Positions 9,166-19,122 are shown, counted from the stretch's first letter. The stretch: DNA of 38,205 nt from Planctomycetota bacterium (GCA_016235145.1 JACRLV010000070.1:1096-39300), one strand, 5' to 3'. The notes: generated by a model from the sequence alone, not told the origin. Translations and numbers: made by a program.

Positions 9166-9193
9166 GCAAGCCGCAAGCCGCAAGCCGCAAGCC
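9166..9193. repeat. Tandem repeat, 4 x 7 bp (GCAAGCC)
   Basis: gcaagcc gcaagcc gcaagcc gcaagcc read directly. Confidence 0.9.
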
Positions 9194-9394
9194 GAGTTTC
9201 GCGCGCTCGTAGCCGCAACGCCGGAACCCTCGCGCAACCCAAACTGCACGCCGATTTCAGCCAAACACTCGGGCGCAACGCCTTCCGGTTCCGGGAGAAA
9301 CCGCTTCCAGCCTCAAAATGTCTCCTGTCTGCCCGGCCGGCGCGATACGATGAATGGGTCTGGTTTTCCCGCGAAAACCGCAAAGGAGACGCCC

Positions 9395-10579
9395 ATGTCA
9401 TCGCGTAAGTCCCGCGTTCGCAGTCGATCGAACGCCGTTCACCTTGTGGCAGCATTCCTGGCGCTTCTCGCGGTCGGGGCCGCGCCGGCACAGTGCTATT
9501 ACACCCACCAGGAAATCGTCCCGCCGGCGGGCTACGAATACGTCGCGCCGACGGCGATCAACAACCTGGGACATGTCGCGGGATACGTGCTGGCCGGGGA
9601 CAACGACCATGCGTTTTTCTGGACGCCGGAGGCCGGAACCCGCGTTCTTCCCTATCCGCCCGGTGTCGAGCGGATGCAGGCCACCGGAATCAACGACCTC
9701 GACCACGTCTGCGGCTGGATGGACTGGACCGCGGGGTTCGTAACCGCATTTCTTTGGACAGGTGAGGGTTACACGTTGATCTACTCGCCGTATCCCCGCA
9801 CGAGGATCGAAGCCCACGATGTGAACAATCTCGACCAAGTTGTCGGGACGATCACCGGTCATACGGCTTTCCTTTGGGAATCGGGAATCGTCACAGTGTT
9901 GGACCCGTTCATCGGCGTGCCCGATTCACGAGCATACGCCATCAATGATCGGTCGCAGATTGTCGGCGCTGCGGACGGACTGGGACCGGATCACGCTTTT
10001 GTGCTCGGGGATACCGTGCATTGGCTGGCCGAATCGAACGTTGTGAACACGGAGGCTAGAGCGATCAGCGAAAACGGAATTGTGGCCGGCGAAGGAGCAA
10101 CAAGCTACGACCCGTATTCGCCCGATTTTCGCCACGTGGGGCTGGTTTGGGACGGGCCGGTGAACACCTCCACCATACGTCCCCCCGCGGGCTATCGGGA
10201 CACAAGCTGCCAAGGGGTGTCGAACGCGGGCCGGGTTGTTGGTCTTCATAACAACCCACTGGTACGAAATTACGTATGGCAGAATGGAATTGAGTACGAC
10301 CTTCGGCAACTCGTGCCAGGTAGCGGTATTTCTTTTCCGCGCGCCATCAATGATTTTGGGCAAATCGTCGCCCATACAGCCATCGGGCGACTTGTCTTGA
10401 CGCCTGTCTGGAAGCTGGGTGATTTATCCGGCGATTGCATTGTGAACCTGGACGATCTCCTCTGCTTGCTGAGCGACTTCGGAACGACTGCTGATACGCC
10501 CCCGCGAGGCGATGTCGACCTCGACGGCGATGTTGACATAGCAGACCTAGCGTTGTTGTTGTCAAACTGGGGAACGTAA
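9395..10579 (+). CDS. HAF-repeat secreted protein with C-terminal dockerin-like repeats
   Basis: Seven (A/G/D)(I/V)(N/S)xxxx(V/I)(V/A/C)G-type repeats such as AINNLGHVAGYV..HAFFW; C-terminus LGDLSGDCIVNLDDLLCLLSDFG..GDVDLDGDVDIADLALLLSNWG; aaaggagac RBS upstream of ATG 9395. Confidence 0.87.
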   Translation: MSSRKSRVRSRSNAVHLVAAFLALLAVGAAPAQCYYTHQEIVPPAGYEYVAPTAINNLGHVAGYVLAGDNDHAFFWTPEAGTRVLPYPPGVERMQATGINDLDHVCGWMDWTAGFVTAFLWTGEGYTLIYSPYPRTRIEAHDVNNLDQVVGTITGHTAFLWESGIVTVLDPFIGVPDSRAYAINDRSQIVGAADGLGPDHAFVLGDTVHWLAESNVVNTEARAISENGIVAGEGATSYDPYSPDFRHVGLVWDGPVNTSTIRPPAGYRDTSCQGVSNAGRVVGLHNNPLVRNYVWQNGIEYDLRQLVPGSGISFPRAINDFGQIVAHTAIGRLVLTPVWKLGDLSGDCIVNLDDLLCLLSDFGTTADTPPRGDVDLDGDVDIADLALLLSNWGT

Positions 10580-10601
10580 TGCCCCGAAAGGAGAGTCAGC
10601 C

Positions 10602-12344
10602 ATGAATTCGCGAATCGTGCGCACCGCAAGCGTATTGGTTGGTCTTCTGGCGGTAAGTACCGTGTTTGCCACTACGTGGTATGTAGATAAGGACACTCCC
10701 GCACCCCGTCCGACACAACCGCCGACGCCCAACGAACAAAACGGTCGATCCTGGCTCCGGGCGTATGAAGATCTCCAGCTTCTGTTCGATCGGGAGTTTG
10801 TCCAACCTGGCGATGAAATCTGGATCGCGAACGGCGTCTACAAACCAAGCGCGCACCCGGATGAGCCTTTCGACGGCCGAGCTGCGACGTATCGCATTCC
10901 GCGCGCTGTCCGCGTCTACGGCGGCTTCGCCGGCGTGACGGAGCTGGATCCCGACGGAGAGGACTTTCGAAATGAACGGAACCCGGAAGTCAATCTGACG
11001 ACCCTGAGCGGCGACATCCTGGGAAACGACGACGGACCCGACGCAGGCGAGGACCCCGACCACTTCCCTGATAATTCCGACGGTATCTATAACGACAATG
11101 TCTATCACGTCGTTTCCATCGCGGACACGATGCCAGAAGTGGGCCCAACGGTGCTGAGCGGTTTTATCATCATCGGCGGCTATGCAAACGGCCTCGACAC
11201 GCCGCACACGCGCGGCGGAGGCGTGTGTTCGCGTCTGGCCGGACGTGACCCCGGCGAGCCCGTCGGCGGCGTGCAATTCAACCGGCTGAAGCTCAGGTAC
11301 AATTACGCGTCGAACGGCGGCGGCGGAATCTACGTCACCTACAAGGACATCAGCTTCAAGTTCGCCAACTGCTCATTCGAGCACAATTTCACCGACGACT
11401 ACGACGGCGGCGGCGGACTGCTCAGCGCCTATGTGGTTTCCGAGCTTGCAAATTGCCTGTTCTACGACAACCACACCACTAACTCGCCCGGCGGCGGCGC
11501 GGCGATCATCGGACTCACTCCGAATGAGAATACCCTAAACCGCGTGCAGAACTGCACGTTCGGCGGAAACAGCGCGCCAAGCTGGTATGGCGGCGGCGGG
11601 CTGTATACGGACGCCCTCACTCCACCTCCGAACGGGAACCCGGGCACATTGATCGCAAATTCGATTCTCTGGGACAACACGCCGAACCAGATTGAGCAGC
11701 CCTACAACAGCGTGATCGTCGCGAATTCCAATGTGCAGGGCACGAGCCCCTGGCCCGGCACGTGCAACATCAATACCGATCCGCTTTTCGCCAATTCCGC
11801 GGCCGGCGATCTGCACCTCTCATTGACTTCGCCCGCTATCGACGTCGGCAACGCGGTCGCGGTCCCACCCGACTGGACGGACGTCAACGATAACAGTACG
11901 ACCGAAAATCCGATCCCCTGGGATCTTGATACAGAGGTCCGCATTATGCCGGTACCGGACGGGGCTCAACCATGCCACGTAGACATGGGGGCCTACGAGA
12001 ACCGGTGCATCTGTGCGGTGGGGGACATTGACCGCGACGGCGACGTCGACCTTCAGGATCTGGCGTACCTGCTGGGTTGCTTTGGCATGCCCTTCACGTG
12101 TACGGACACCAACTGTTACCTGAGCGACGTGGATTGCAATGGCGTCGTCGAGTTGCAGGATCTGTCATTCCTCCTGAGCGACTTTGGGACCATTTGCTGT
12201 CCGAGCCTGGCCGGCGGCGAAGGCGGCGAGAGCATGATGTCCGGCGACGATCCGTTAACCGAATGGCTTCGCTCCGCAGCGCCGCAGGATGTGCTGGACT
12301 GGTGGTTCGCCGGCCAGCCGCCGGTGGGAGGCGGCGATCGCTGA
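10602..12344 (+). CDS. Secreted parallel beta-helix / choice-of-anchor-type protein with dockerin-like repeats
   Basis: Signal peptide; TWYVDKD...DEIWIANGVYKP...YGGFAG; Gly-rich beta-helix region; GDIDRDGDVDLQDLAYLLGCFG...SDVDCNGVVELQDLSFLLSDFG; RBS gaaaggagag. Confidence 0.87.
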   Translation: MNSRIVRTASVLVGLLAVSTVFATTWYVDKDTPAPRPTQPPTPNEQNGRSWLRAYEDLQLLFDREFVQPGDEIWIANGVYKPSAHPDEPFDGRAATYRIPRAVRVYGGFAGVTELDPDGEDFRNERNPEVNLTTLSGDILGNDDGPDAGEDPDHFPDNSDGIYNDNVYHVVSIADTMPEVGPTVLSGFIIIGGYANGLDTPHTRGGGVCSRLAGRDPGEPVGGVQFNRLKLRYNYASNGGGGIYVTYKDISFKFANCSFEHNFTDDYDGGGGLLSAYVVSELANCLFYDNHTTNSPGGGAAIIGLTPNENTLNRVQNCTFGGNSAPSWYGGGGLYTDALTPPPNGNPGTLIANSILWDNTPNQIEQPYNSVIVANSNVQGTSPWPGTCNINTDPLFANSAAGDLHLSLTSPAIDVGNAVAVPPDWTDVNDNSTTENPIPWDLDTEVRIMPVPDGAQPCHVDMGAYENRCICAVGDIDRDGDVDLQDLAYLLGCFGMPFTCTDTNCYLSDVDCNGVVELQDLSFLLSDFGTICCPSLAGGEGGESMMSGDDPLTEWLRSAAPQDVLDWWFAGQPPVGGGDR

Positions 12345-12494
12345 CAGCTCTTCCGAACCAGCGTCGGCAGGTTTGAATGTGAGACCGGGCGCTGGCCCGG
12401 ACTCGCCTTTTGTGCGCCAGTCGTCCCAGCGAGCGATTGAAACGCCTGCGGAAACCGCCGCAGAGGATGAGTACGTCCGGTGGTCTGGGAAGAC

Positions 12495-12512
12495 GGGGGC
12501 CGCAATGCCCCC
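12495..12512. terminator. Possible hairpin GGGGGC-CGCAAT-GCCCCC between convergent genes
   Basis: 6-bp perfect stem between the stops at 12344 (+) and 12551 (-); no T-tract, so weak. Confidence 0.3.
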
Positions 12513-12550
12513 GCCTACCCGATTTCGGGCGGGCGACTGGGCGCCGGCCG

Positions 12551-13846
12551 CTACCTGACCAGGATCGGCGCGTCGTCCGTGATGTGCGGAATCGCGAAGC
12601 GGCCGTAGACCCAGTTGAACAGCGGCGTAGCCATGAGCGTGGTCACGATCGCCATCAGCACCATGATGGTGAACAGTTCGTGCGTGATCAGGCCGCGTTC
12701 CAAGCCGATGTTGAGGATGATCAGTTCCATCAGGCCGCGGGCGTTCATCAGCGCGCCGATCGCCAGCGAATCGCGAAGGGACTCGCCGCTCAGCCGGGCC
12801 GCCAGCGCGCACGCGACGTACTTGCCCGCGCAGGCCGCAACGAGTACGACCGCCGCCGCGCCCCACAACGCCCCGGTGCTGACCAGGTCGATTCGCGTGT
12901 TCAGTCCGGAATAGACGAAGAACAGGGGCAAGAGGAAATTCGTGGTCAGCGGCTCGATCTTCTGCTGCAACTCCCGGCACAGCCGCCCGCGCGGCATCAC
13001 CGCGCCCAGGATGAACGCGCCGAAGACCGCATAGATCCGCACATAGTCCGTCAGCCACGCCGCCGCGAGCAGCAGCATCAGCACGAAACTGAACACGCGC
13101 GGCGTCAGCTCTCCGCGGGCCTCGACCGCCGCCGCGAGCGGCCGCAGCAGAGGCCGAATCACCACGATCGCAACCACCGCGTAGGCGATTCCGCCCGCGA
13201 TGGCGGTCATCGCGATCGCCGGGTTCGCGTTGAAGCTGGCCAGGACGATCGCCAGCACGCACCAGGCGGCGGCGTCGTCCATCGAGCCTGCCGCCAGGGC
13301 GAGCGTACCGAGTCGGGTTCCGGCGATGCCGCGCTCGACGATGATTCTCGCCAGCATCGGAAACGCGGTGATGCACATCGCCGCGCCCATGAAGAGAGCC
13401 GCTTCGGCCTTTGACGCCGCCGGGTTGAAGAGCGGGAGCCGTTCGAACAGCAGGAACGCCAGGATCGCGCCAAGCACGAAGGGCACGAACATTCCGGACG
13501 CCGAAACAGCGGCGGCCGTGCGTCCTTTCTCACGCAGCAGCCCGGCGTTGAATTCCGCGCCGACCAGAAACATATAGAGGACCAGGCCGACCTGGGCCAT
13601 GCAGTAAAGAACGGTCTTGAGAACCGGCTCGCTGAACAGCGCTTTCTGAAGGTCGGGCAGCGGCAAGCCGAACGGGCGTTCGCCGAGCAGACCGAGCACC
13701 GATGGACCGAGCACCACGCCGGCGATCATCTCGCCGACGACCTGCGGCTGCCCGATCCAGCGCGCCGCCCAGCCGACCAGCCGACAGGCGGCCAGGATCA
13801 CCGCGAGCTGGAGGAAATACTGAATGGACAGGTCGAAATTCGACAT
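12551..13846 (-). CDS. Cation:proton antiporter, CPA2 (KefB/GerN-like) family
   Basis: About 12 hydrophobic helices; GQPQVVGEMIAGVVLGPSVLG N-terminal signature; GALMNARGLMELIILNIGL. Start at MSNFDLS (cat 13844-13846). Confidence 0.88.
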   Translation of the reverse strand: MSNFDLSIQYFLQLAVILAACRLVGWAARWIGQPQVVGEMIAGVVLGPSVLGLLGERPFGLPLPDLQKALFSEPVLKTVLYCMAQVGLVLYMFLVGAEFNAGLLREKGRTAAAVSASGMFVPFVLGAILAFLLFERLPLFNPAASKAEAALFMGAAMCITAFPMLARIIVERGIAGTRLGTLALAAGSMDDAAAWCVLAIVLASFNANPAIAMTAIAGGIAYAVVAIVVIRPLLRPLAAAVEARGELTPRVFSFVLMLLLAAAWLTDYVRIYAVFGAFILGAVMPRGRLCRELQQKIEPLTTNFLLPLFFVYSGLNTRIDLVSTGALWGAAAVVLVAACAGKYVACALAARLSGESLRDSLAIGALMNARGLMELIILNIGLERGLITHELFTIMVLMAIVTTLMATPLFNWVYGRFAIPHITDDAPILVR

Positions 13847-13959
13847 GCGACTCCCGTACACCCAGGTGAACCGTACCCGGTTCGCACGGCGAAATCCAGA
13901 CATCGGGAATGCGCACCGGCCGCGGGTGGATTTGCTGCTCGAAACGAAAATGACGGTGG

Positions 13960-14202
13960 TTATTCGTGCGGCGTTGATTTTTGAGCTTCAGCGGCCGGGG
14001 TTTCCTTGTCGCCGTTTCCGTTCGGGTCGGAAGTCGAGGCCTTGCGTGCCCGGTGTTCCCGGACGTCCTGCAACATTTCCCCGTAGATGTCGAGAGTCGT
14101 CCGGGTCTCCCGCATGGCATCGGCGAGATGGTGGATTAGCGCGTAGCCCGCCAGGGCCGCGCCGCCAATCAGGATCAGAGGATAGAGGCTCACAGCGCAC
14201 AC
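13960..14202 (-). CDS. Small single-pass membrane protein, unknown
   Basis: Reading frame with a hydrophobic segment (AVSLYPLILIGGAALAGYALIHHLADAM) and charged tail; GTG start at 14202 or 14193 uncertain. Confidence 0.45.
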   Translation of the reverse strand: MCAVSLYPLILIGGAALAGYALIHHLADAMRETRTTLDIYGEMLQDVREHRARKASTSDPNGNGDKETPAAEAQKSTPHE

Positions 14203-14401
14203 CTGGATGAACGGGTTCGTACCAGTCGTATCGACCGGTTCTTCAATGGGATTCAAATTGCGGTACGCATGGTTGCGGGCTGGTCCGGCGTGCCCTACTA
14301 TTTCGCCTGAGCCAAGGGTAGCACGGTATACCGGCGGCGGTGGCGCAACCGTTGCGTGTACTGATAAGTCCCGTGCGAAACCGAGCCAGACAGGACCGTC
14401 G

Positions 14402-14932
14402 ATGCAGGTTCCCGGTATCGCGGAATTGCGTCGCCTGATTCGCGACATTCCGGATTTTCCGAAGCCGGGGATTCTGTTCAAGGATATTACGCCGTTGCTG
14501 GCGGATGCGGCGGGGCTTGCGCTGGCCGTTGAGTTGATGGCGCAGCCGTTTCGCGGGCGGGCCGTCGACCTGGTCGTCGGGGCCGAGTCGCGCGGCTTCA
14601 TTTTCGGGACGGCGGTCGCCAAGGCGCTGTCGGCGGGGTTCGTGCCGGTCCGAAAACCGGGTAAACTGCCGTCGAAGTCGCACCGGCACGAGTATTCGCT
14701 GGAGTACGGGCTGGACGCGCTCGAGATTCACGCGGACGCCATCCGCCCGAACCAGCGGGTCGTGGTGATCGACGATCTTTTGGCGACGGGTGGAACCGTC
14801 GCGGCCTGCTGTCATCTGGTCCGCAAACTTGGCGGCAACCTGCTGGGCGTTGCCGTCCTGATTGAGCTGACAGATCTGGCAGGACGCCGGAAGCTGGGCG
14901 ACACGCCGGTGCTGAGCGTGCTTCAGTATTAG
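14402..14932 (+). CDS. apt: Adenine phosphoribosyltransferase
   Basis: DIPDFPKPGILFKDITPLL, GAESRGFIFG, and the PRPP-binding motif VVVIDDLLATGGT. Confidence 0.96.
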   Translation: MQVPGIAELRRLIRDIPDFPKPGILFKDITPLLADAAGLALAVELMAQPFRGRAVDLVVGAESRGFIFGTAVAKALSAGFVPVRKPGKLPSKSHRHEYSLEYGLDALEIHADAIRPNQRVVVIDDLLATGGTVAACCHLVRKLGGNLLGVAVLIELTDLAGRRKLGDTPVLSVLQY

Positions 14933-15177
14933 AGGACGTTGCCGTAACCTGTTCGTTGTTGGCAAGTTGTGAGTGAGGCGAGTCGGTCCAACCGGCGGGA
15001 CACCGGGGATTTTGACGCGCGAACGAAAATGGGGACGTGACCGGTAGTCCACTCGCCCGCGTGAAGCCGGCGAGCGCGCTCGCCTCCGGTAAACGGCGGG
15101 TTTGCGGCACTGGACGGCTGAGCCCGGGGCGTCCGTGGATTGAGTTCAGCGGACGCCGAGCGGCGGAGGTCAGAATC

Positions 15178-15681
15178 GTGAGCAATCGATCGAGTCGAAT
15201 CTTTCTGCTGGTCGCAGCCGCTCTGGCAATCGCCACGGACGGCTGCGTCATTGCCACCGATCTGGTGAATCCCTCTCTCTTGACGGGGCTGGGATTCGAC
15301 CCGCAGACGGTGATTCCGCCCCAGGGGCGGCTCGTGGTGGCGTTCCAGAACCAGACGGCTTTCCCCGTGTTCTTCGGGGCCGCATTCTCGCGGCGCGAGG
15401 CGATCGACGTCAATAAGTTTGAGGTGCTTCAGGCCGACGACGTCGGCCCGGACGAGACGCGAAGCATGGTGCTGGATTGCCCGATCGCGGTATTTGTGCC
15501 GGCGGTGGCGGCTGTGGTGGCCAACCAGGCGGCGGTGGTCGTCACCTACACCGGCTCCGAGCTCGACGTCAACCGGGATTACGTTTGCGGAGACGTGATC
15601 GTGGTCCGCGTTGTTCAGGTGGGTCCGGGCACGGCGGAAGGCGATTTTCAATTTCAGGTGGAGTTGTTGCCGGGCCGTTAA
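15178..15681 (+). CDS. Putative small surface lipoprotein (lipoprotein A)
   Basis: GTG start; signal peptide ending in IATDGC; conserved-looking DYVCGDVIVVRV near the C-terminus shared with the next gene. Confidence 0.7.
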   Translation: MSNRSSRIFLLVAAALAIATDGCVIATDLVNPSLLTGLGFDPQTVIPPQGRLVVAFQNQTAFPVFFGAAFSRREAIDVNKFEVLQADDVGPDETRSMVLDCPIAVFVPAVAAVVANQAAVVVTYTGSELDVNRDYVCGDVIVVRVVQVGPGTAEGDFQFQVELLPGR

Positions 15682-15707
15682 GCTGCACGGCCTGAGGAGA
15701 TTGCTCT

Positions 15708-16250
15708 GTGCGATCCAGTCAAATGAACGGATGGCGTCTCGGGCTGCTTTCGGCCTTTGTCGCGCTTGGCGGCTGCATTACACCCACGGAGTTTTTCAAC
15801 CAGGAGTTTCTGGCCCAGGTCGGCTTGTCGGCCGGAGCCGCGAACCTCCCCGGCGAGGCGCCCGCGGTGATCGTCGAGGTTGAAAACCGAGCAGGCCGCG
15901 TCGTCGAGGCGCAGGTGACCTGGCGCGGTCCCGACGGTCTGGTGGAAGAGCGGATCCTGGTCATCCCGGTGGATGCGAAGGTTTCGGAGGCGGTCATCTG
16001 CCCCGTTGATGAAATGACGCTGGGCGACGTCTCGAATCCCAACGCCACCGGCGCGTATGTCCGCCTTGGCAACGGCGGCGCGGCGGATCCGTTCATCGCC
16101 GTCGAAGCCTTCGGCGTCATCCTGAAAGAAGGCGTGAACTACGCGTGCGGCGACAGCGTGACGTTTACCGTCATGCCGTCGAGCCAGACGTTGTCGGGAT
16201 ATCAGGCGTTTGCGTTCATTCGGCGCGCGGACACCGCGACGGCGCCCTAG
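15708..16250 (+). CDS. Putative small surface lipoprotein (lipoprotein B)
   Basis: Lipobox FVALGGC; NYACGDSVTFTV resembles the preceding ORF. Start GTG 15708 or ATG 15723. Confidence 0.7.
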   Translation: MRSSQMNGWRLGLLSAFVALGGCITPTEFFNQEFLAQVGLSAGAANLPGEAPAVIVEVENRAGRVVEAQVTWRGPDGLVEERILVIPVDAKVSEAVICPVDEMTLGDVSNPNATGAYVRLGNGGAADPFIAVEAFGVILKEGVNYACGDSVTFTVMPSSQTLSGYQAFAFIRRADTATAP

Positions 16251-16317
16251 GCGCCGCCACGCAGGATTGGTGAGTCAGGTGACCGGGCCTCGGCCCCGTG
16301 TGATAAGCGAGCGAAGC

Positions 16318-19122
16318 ATGAAGTCGTCGAAAGCGTTGGCTGCGTTGGTTTGCGGCGGCGGGTTGTTCTTGACCGGTTGTCCGACGGTGCCGCCGTCCGA
16401 GTTCGTTCCCGGGCAGACGGGCGACGCGACCTCCCTCGGCGCCACCGCTAGCGTGGTCGTCCTCTCGCCGGTGAGCAACCTGGCAATCGCCGGCGGCACT
16501 CCCGTCGAGGTCAACTGGTCGACCGTCGCCACCACGAACTTTGCGATCCTCGACGTCATCGTCGACAAGGACCAGGATCCGTCCAATGGCAATGAAGTGG
16601 TCATGCTCGAGAACATCTCGCTGACGCAGCAGTCCGCGCTGATCAACACGGCGACGCTGGAAGCCGGCAGCTACTATGTGGGCGTGCGGCTGTTCGAGCG
16701 TAATGAACTCGCGGCGTCGGACTACGCCCCCGGCCGCCTCATCGTGAATCAGGCCACACAACTGTACTTCAATTCGCCGCGAAGCAACTTCACGTTCGAC
16801 CGCACGGAGGCGATCGCGCCGCGTTTCGACGTCGATTGGACGCTTCTCGACCCCGACAGCACGGTGACGGTGAAGATCCTGCTGGATCCGGACAGCACGC
16901 CCGACGGCGACGAGTTTCTGCTGCGCACGAGCACGTCGCAGACCGGCGACCGCTTCACATTCAATCTGCCCACGGCGAGTTTCCCGGCTGGAACCTACCG
17001 CATCCTGGCCCTGGTAAATGACGGCATTGCGGACACGGCCTTCTACGCTCCAGGCTCAATCCGGCTGCGGGCTCGGTTCGCCGGCGCGCTCGATCTCCGA
17101 AATCTTGGCCTCCCGAGTGCACCGGTGGCCGGCGCAATCTTCGAAGGATTCAACCCGCGCGACAACAACGGCAGCTTCCTGGCTCGTTGCCGCGATCTGG
17201 ATCGCGACGGCCTGGGCGACTTCATCATGCTCGCCCAGTTCGGCAAGCCGTTCTATTCCTACGATCTCCAGCGGGTCGGCGTCGGCGAGGCCTACCTGGT
17301 GTACGGGCGGCGCGAGCGGTTCTCGGGAACAGTCAGCGTAAACTCAACCGGGCGCCTGTTCCGCGGCGACGTGTTCACCGGCGTTCCCGAGGTTCAGGAT
17401 CCGATCCGTCCGACGCGCGGGCTTTCCAGTTTCACGATCCTGTCCGATTGGGAGCGCGATGGCCTTCGCGACATGGCCTTTGGCGTTCCTTTTACGGACT
17501 CGCTGCCGGTGAACGCCCTGGATTCGCTGGGCTATTTCCGAACCGGCGGGGTCGTCGTCGTATCGACCGCGACATTGCGGCCGGACTACGGCTTCCCCGG
17601 AGGGCTGACGCCGAATCTCGGCAACATCGGCAGCCTTCCCATGCATGGGACCGGACAGCTTCCTGGGTGCGCCGAAGGCTTTTATGGTCCGAAGGCGCCT
17701 CCCAGTGGACAAGGCGGCTCCAGCACGTATTACTGGCGCCATCTGACCAACGGCGAATTCACCCACGACCAGATCGGGTGCCGAATCTCGACCAACGAGT
17801 TCGGCGACAACTGCGGCGAGACGCTCAGCACCTACGACTTCGATTCGCTGATCATCTCCGTCCCAGACCAGGATCCGTTCATCGGGATGTTCGACTCCCC
17901 GGTGAGCGTTCCCGGCGGCGGCGCCATTTACACCTACAGCAACCTGGTTGACGGACCGTTCTATCCGTGGAACAACCTGAACACGCCGCCAGCCAACGCC
18001 GCGACCAATTGGGGCGGTATGCCAGCCCATCCCAGCTTTGACGTGATTCCGCACGACGGACCGTTCTACTACATCATTGGCGACACGCGGATTGTGAACG
18101 GTCCCGGCGGTTCCAATCTGCTGGCGATGCCCGGCTATACGGTCGACCCCGACGATTCGCCGGATCCCTGTTCGTTCACGGTGTCGGGGAATTGTCCCTC
18201 CGAAACCTCGACCGTGCGGTTCTGGAGCTCAGTGGAAGGAGGGCGGCTCAGCAATGCCGTGGGTGTGGATGATTTCAACGCCGACGGATTGCAGGATTAT
18301 CTGGTCGGCCAGCCGCTGGCGAATAACGGCGCGGGTACTTGTTACATCGTCTTCGGGCGATTGCAGCGCCTCGTGCTGGGCTTCGAGCTGAAGCTCGACG
18401 AATTGGGCCTTCCGATGAACACCACTCCGCCGGGGCAGGCGCGGATCTTCGACGGATTGCACGTGCGCGGCGGCGCGGGCGAGCGGCTCGGTCTGTCTCA
18501 GGACGCCGCGGGCGATTTCAACGGCGACGGCATCCCCGACGTCGTGCTGGGCTCGCCGCTCCTGAACCAGCGCCAGGGCGGCGCCTGCGTCTTCTTCGGC
18601 AGCCATGAACTCATCAACCTGACGGAAGACGAGATCGCGTTCAACGAAATTCCGACCCGCAACCTGGGCGTCATTATCACCGGCGAGACGGAGGGTGATT
18701 TGGCCGGTGCGCAAGTGGCGGGCACAGGCGACGTCGACGGCGACGGCCTTTCGGACATCCTGATCGCCGCGCCGGACAAGAGCGTGCGATTGGATCTCGA
18801 CGGCGACGGAACGCTCGACATCGACCGCGAGGGCTGCGGCGTGGTCTACCTGATTTATGGCTCCTCGACGCTGAGGGGAACCGTGAGCGTCAAGGATATC
18901 GGCACTGAAAAGCTCGGCGGCGCCATGTTCGTGGGCCGCAACAGCGGTGATCACCTGGGCGCCGGCCTCGGCGAGCAGGGCGACCGATCGCACGGAATCG
19001 CCAATGCCGGCGACGTCGACGGCGACGGACGAATCGATCTGCTGATCAGCTCCGTGCTGGCTTCGCCGCGCGATCGCGTGCGGGCCGGTGAGGTGTACCT
19101 GATCTACGGACAGGGCGATTAG
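16318..19122 (+). CDS. Large FG-GAP/VCBS (integrin alpha-like) repeat lipoprotein
   Basis: Lipobox LFLTGC; repeated DxDxDGxxD elements: RDLDRDGLGDFIMLA, DDFNADGLQDYLVG, GDFNGDGIPDVVLGSP, GDVDGDGLSDILIAAP, GDVDGDGRIDLLIS, alternating with YLVYGR/YIVFGR/YLIYGS. Confidence 0.9.
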   Translation: MKSSKALAALVCGGGLFLTGCPTVPPSEFVPGQTGDATSLGATASVVVLSPVSNLAIAGGTPVEVNWSTVATTNFAILDVIVDKDQDPSNGNEVVMLENISLTQQSALINTATLEAGSYYVGVRLFERNELAASDYAPGRLIVNQATQLYFNSPRSNFTFDRTEAIAPRFDVDWTLLDPDSTVTVKILLDPDSTPDGDEFLLRTSTSQTGDRFTFNLPTASFPAGTYRILALVNDGIADTAFYAPGSIRLRARFAGALDLRNLGLPSAPVAGAIFEGFNPRDNNGSFLARCRDLDRDGLGDFIMLAQFGKPFYSYDLQRVGVGEAYLVYGRRERFSGTVSVNSTGRLFRGDVFTGVPEVQDPIRPTRGLSSFTILSDWERDGLRDMAFGVPFTDSLPVNALDSLGYFRTGGVVVVSTATLRPDYGFPGGLTPNLGNIGSLPMHGTGQLPGCAEGFYGPKAPPSGQGGSSTYYWRHLTNGEFTHDQIGCRISTNEFGDNCGETLSTYDFDSLIISVPDQDPFIGMFDSPVSVPGGGAIYTYSNLVDGPFYPWNNLNTPPANAATNWGGMPAHPSFDVIPHDGPFYYIIGDTRIVNGPGGSNLLAMPGYTVDPDDSPDPCSFTVSGNCPSETSTVRFWSSVEGGRLSNAVGVDDFNADGLQDYLVGQPLANNGAGTCYIVFGRLQRLVLGFELKLDELGLPMNTTPPGQARIFDGLHVRGGAGERLGLSQDAAGDFNGDGIPDVVLGSPLLNQRQGGACVFFGSHELINLTEDEIAFNEIPTRNLGVIITGETEGDLAGAQVAGTGDVDGDGLSDILIAAPDKSVRLDLDGDGTLDIDREGCGVVYLIYGSSTLRGTVSVKDIGTEKLGGAMFVGRNSGDHLGAGLGEQGDRSHGIANAGDVDGDGRIDLLISSVLASPRDRVRAGEVYLIYGQGD

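Noticed and set aside
8728-9264. 178-aa minus-strand ORF in the gap between the VIT-VWA and HAF genes
   Set aside because: Spans the 7-bp tandem repeat and repeat-like intergenic DNA (duplicate GGGCGTCCTCGCCCGCGAG-like segments); Ser/Arg/Pro-rich with no domain.
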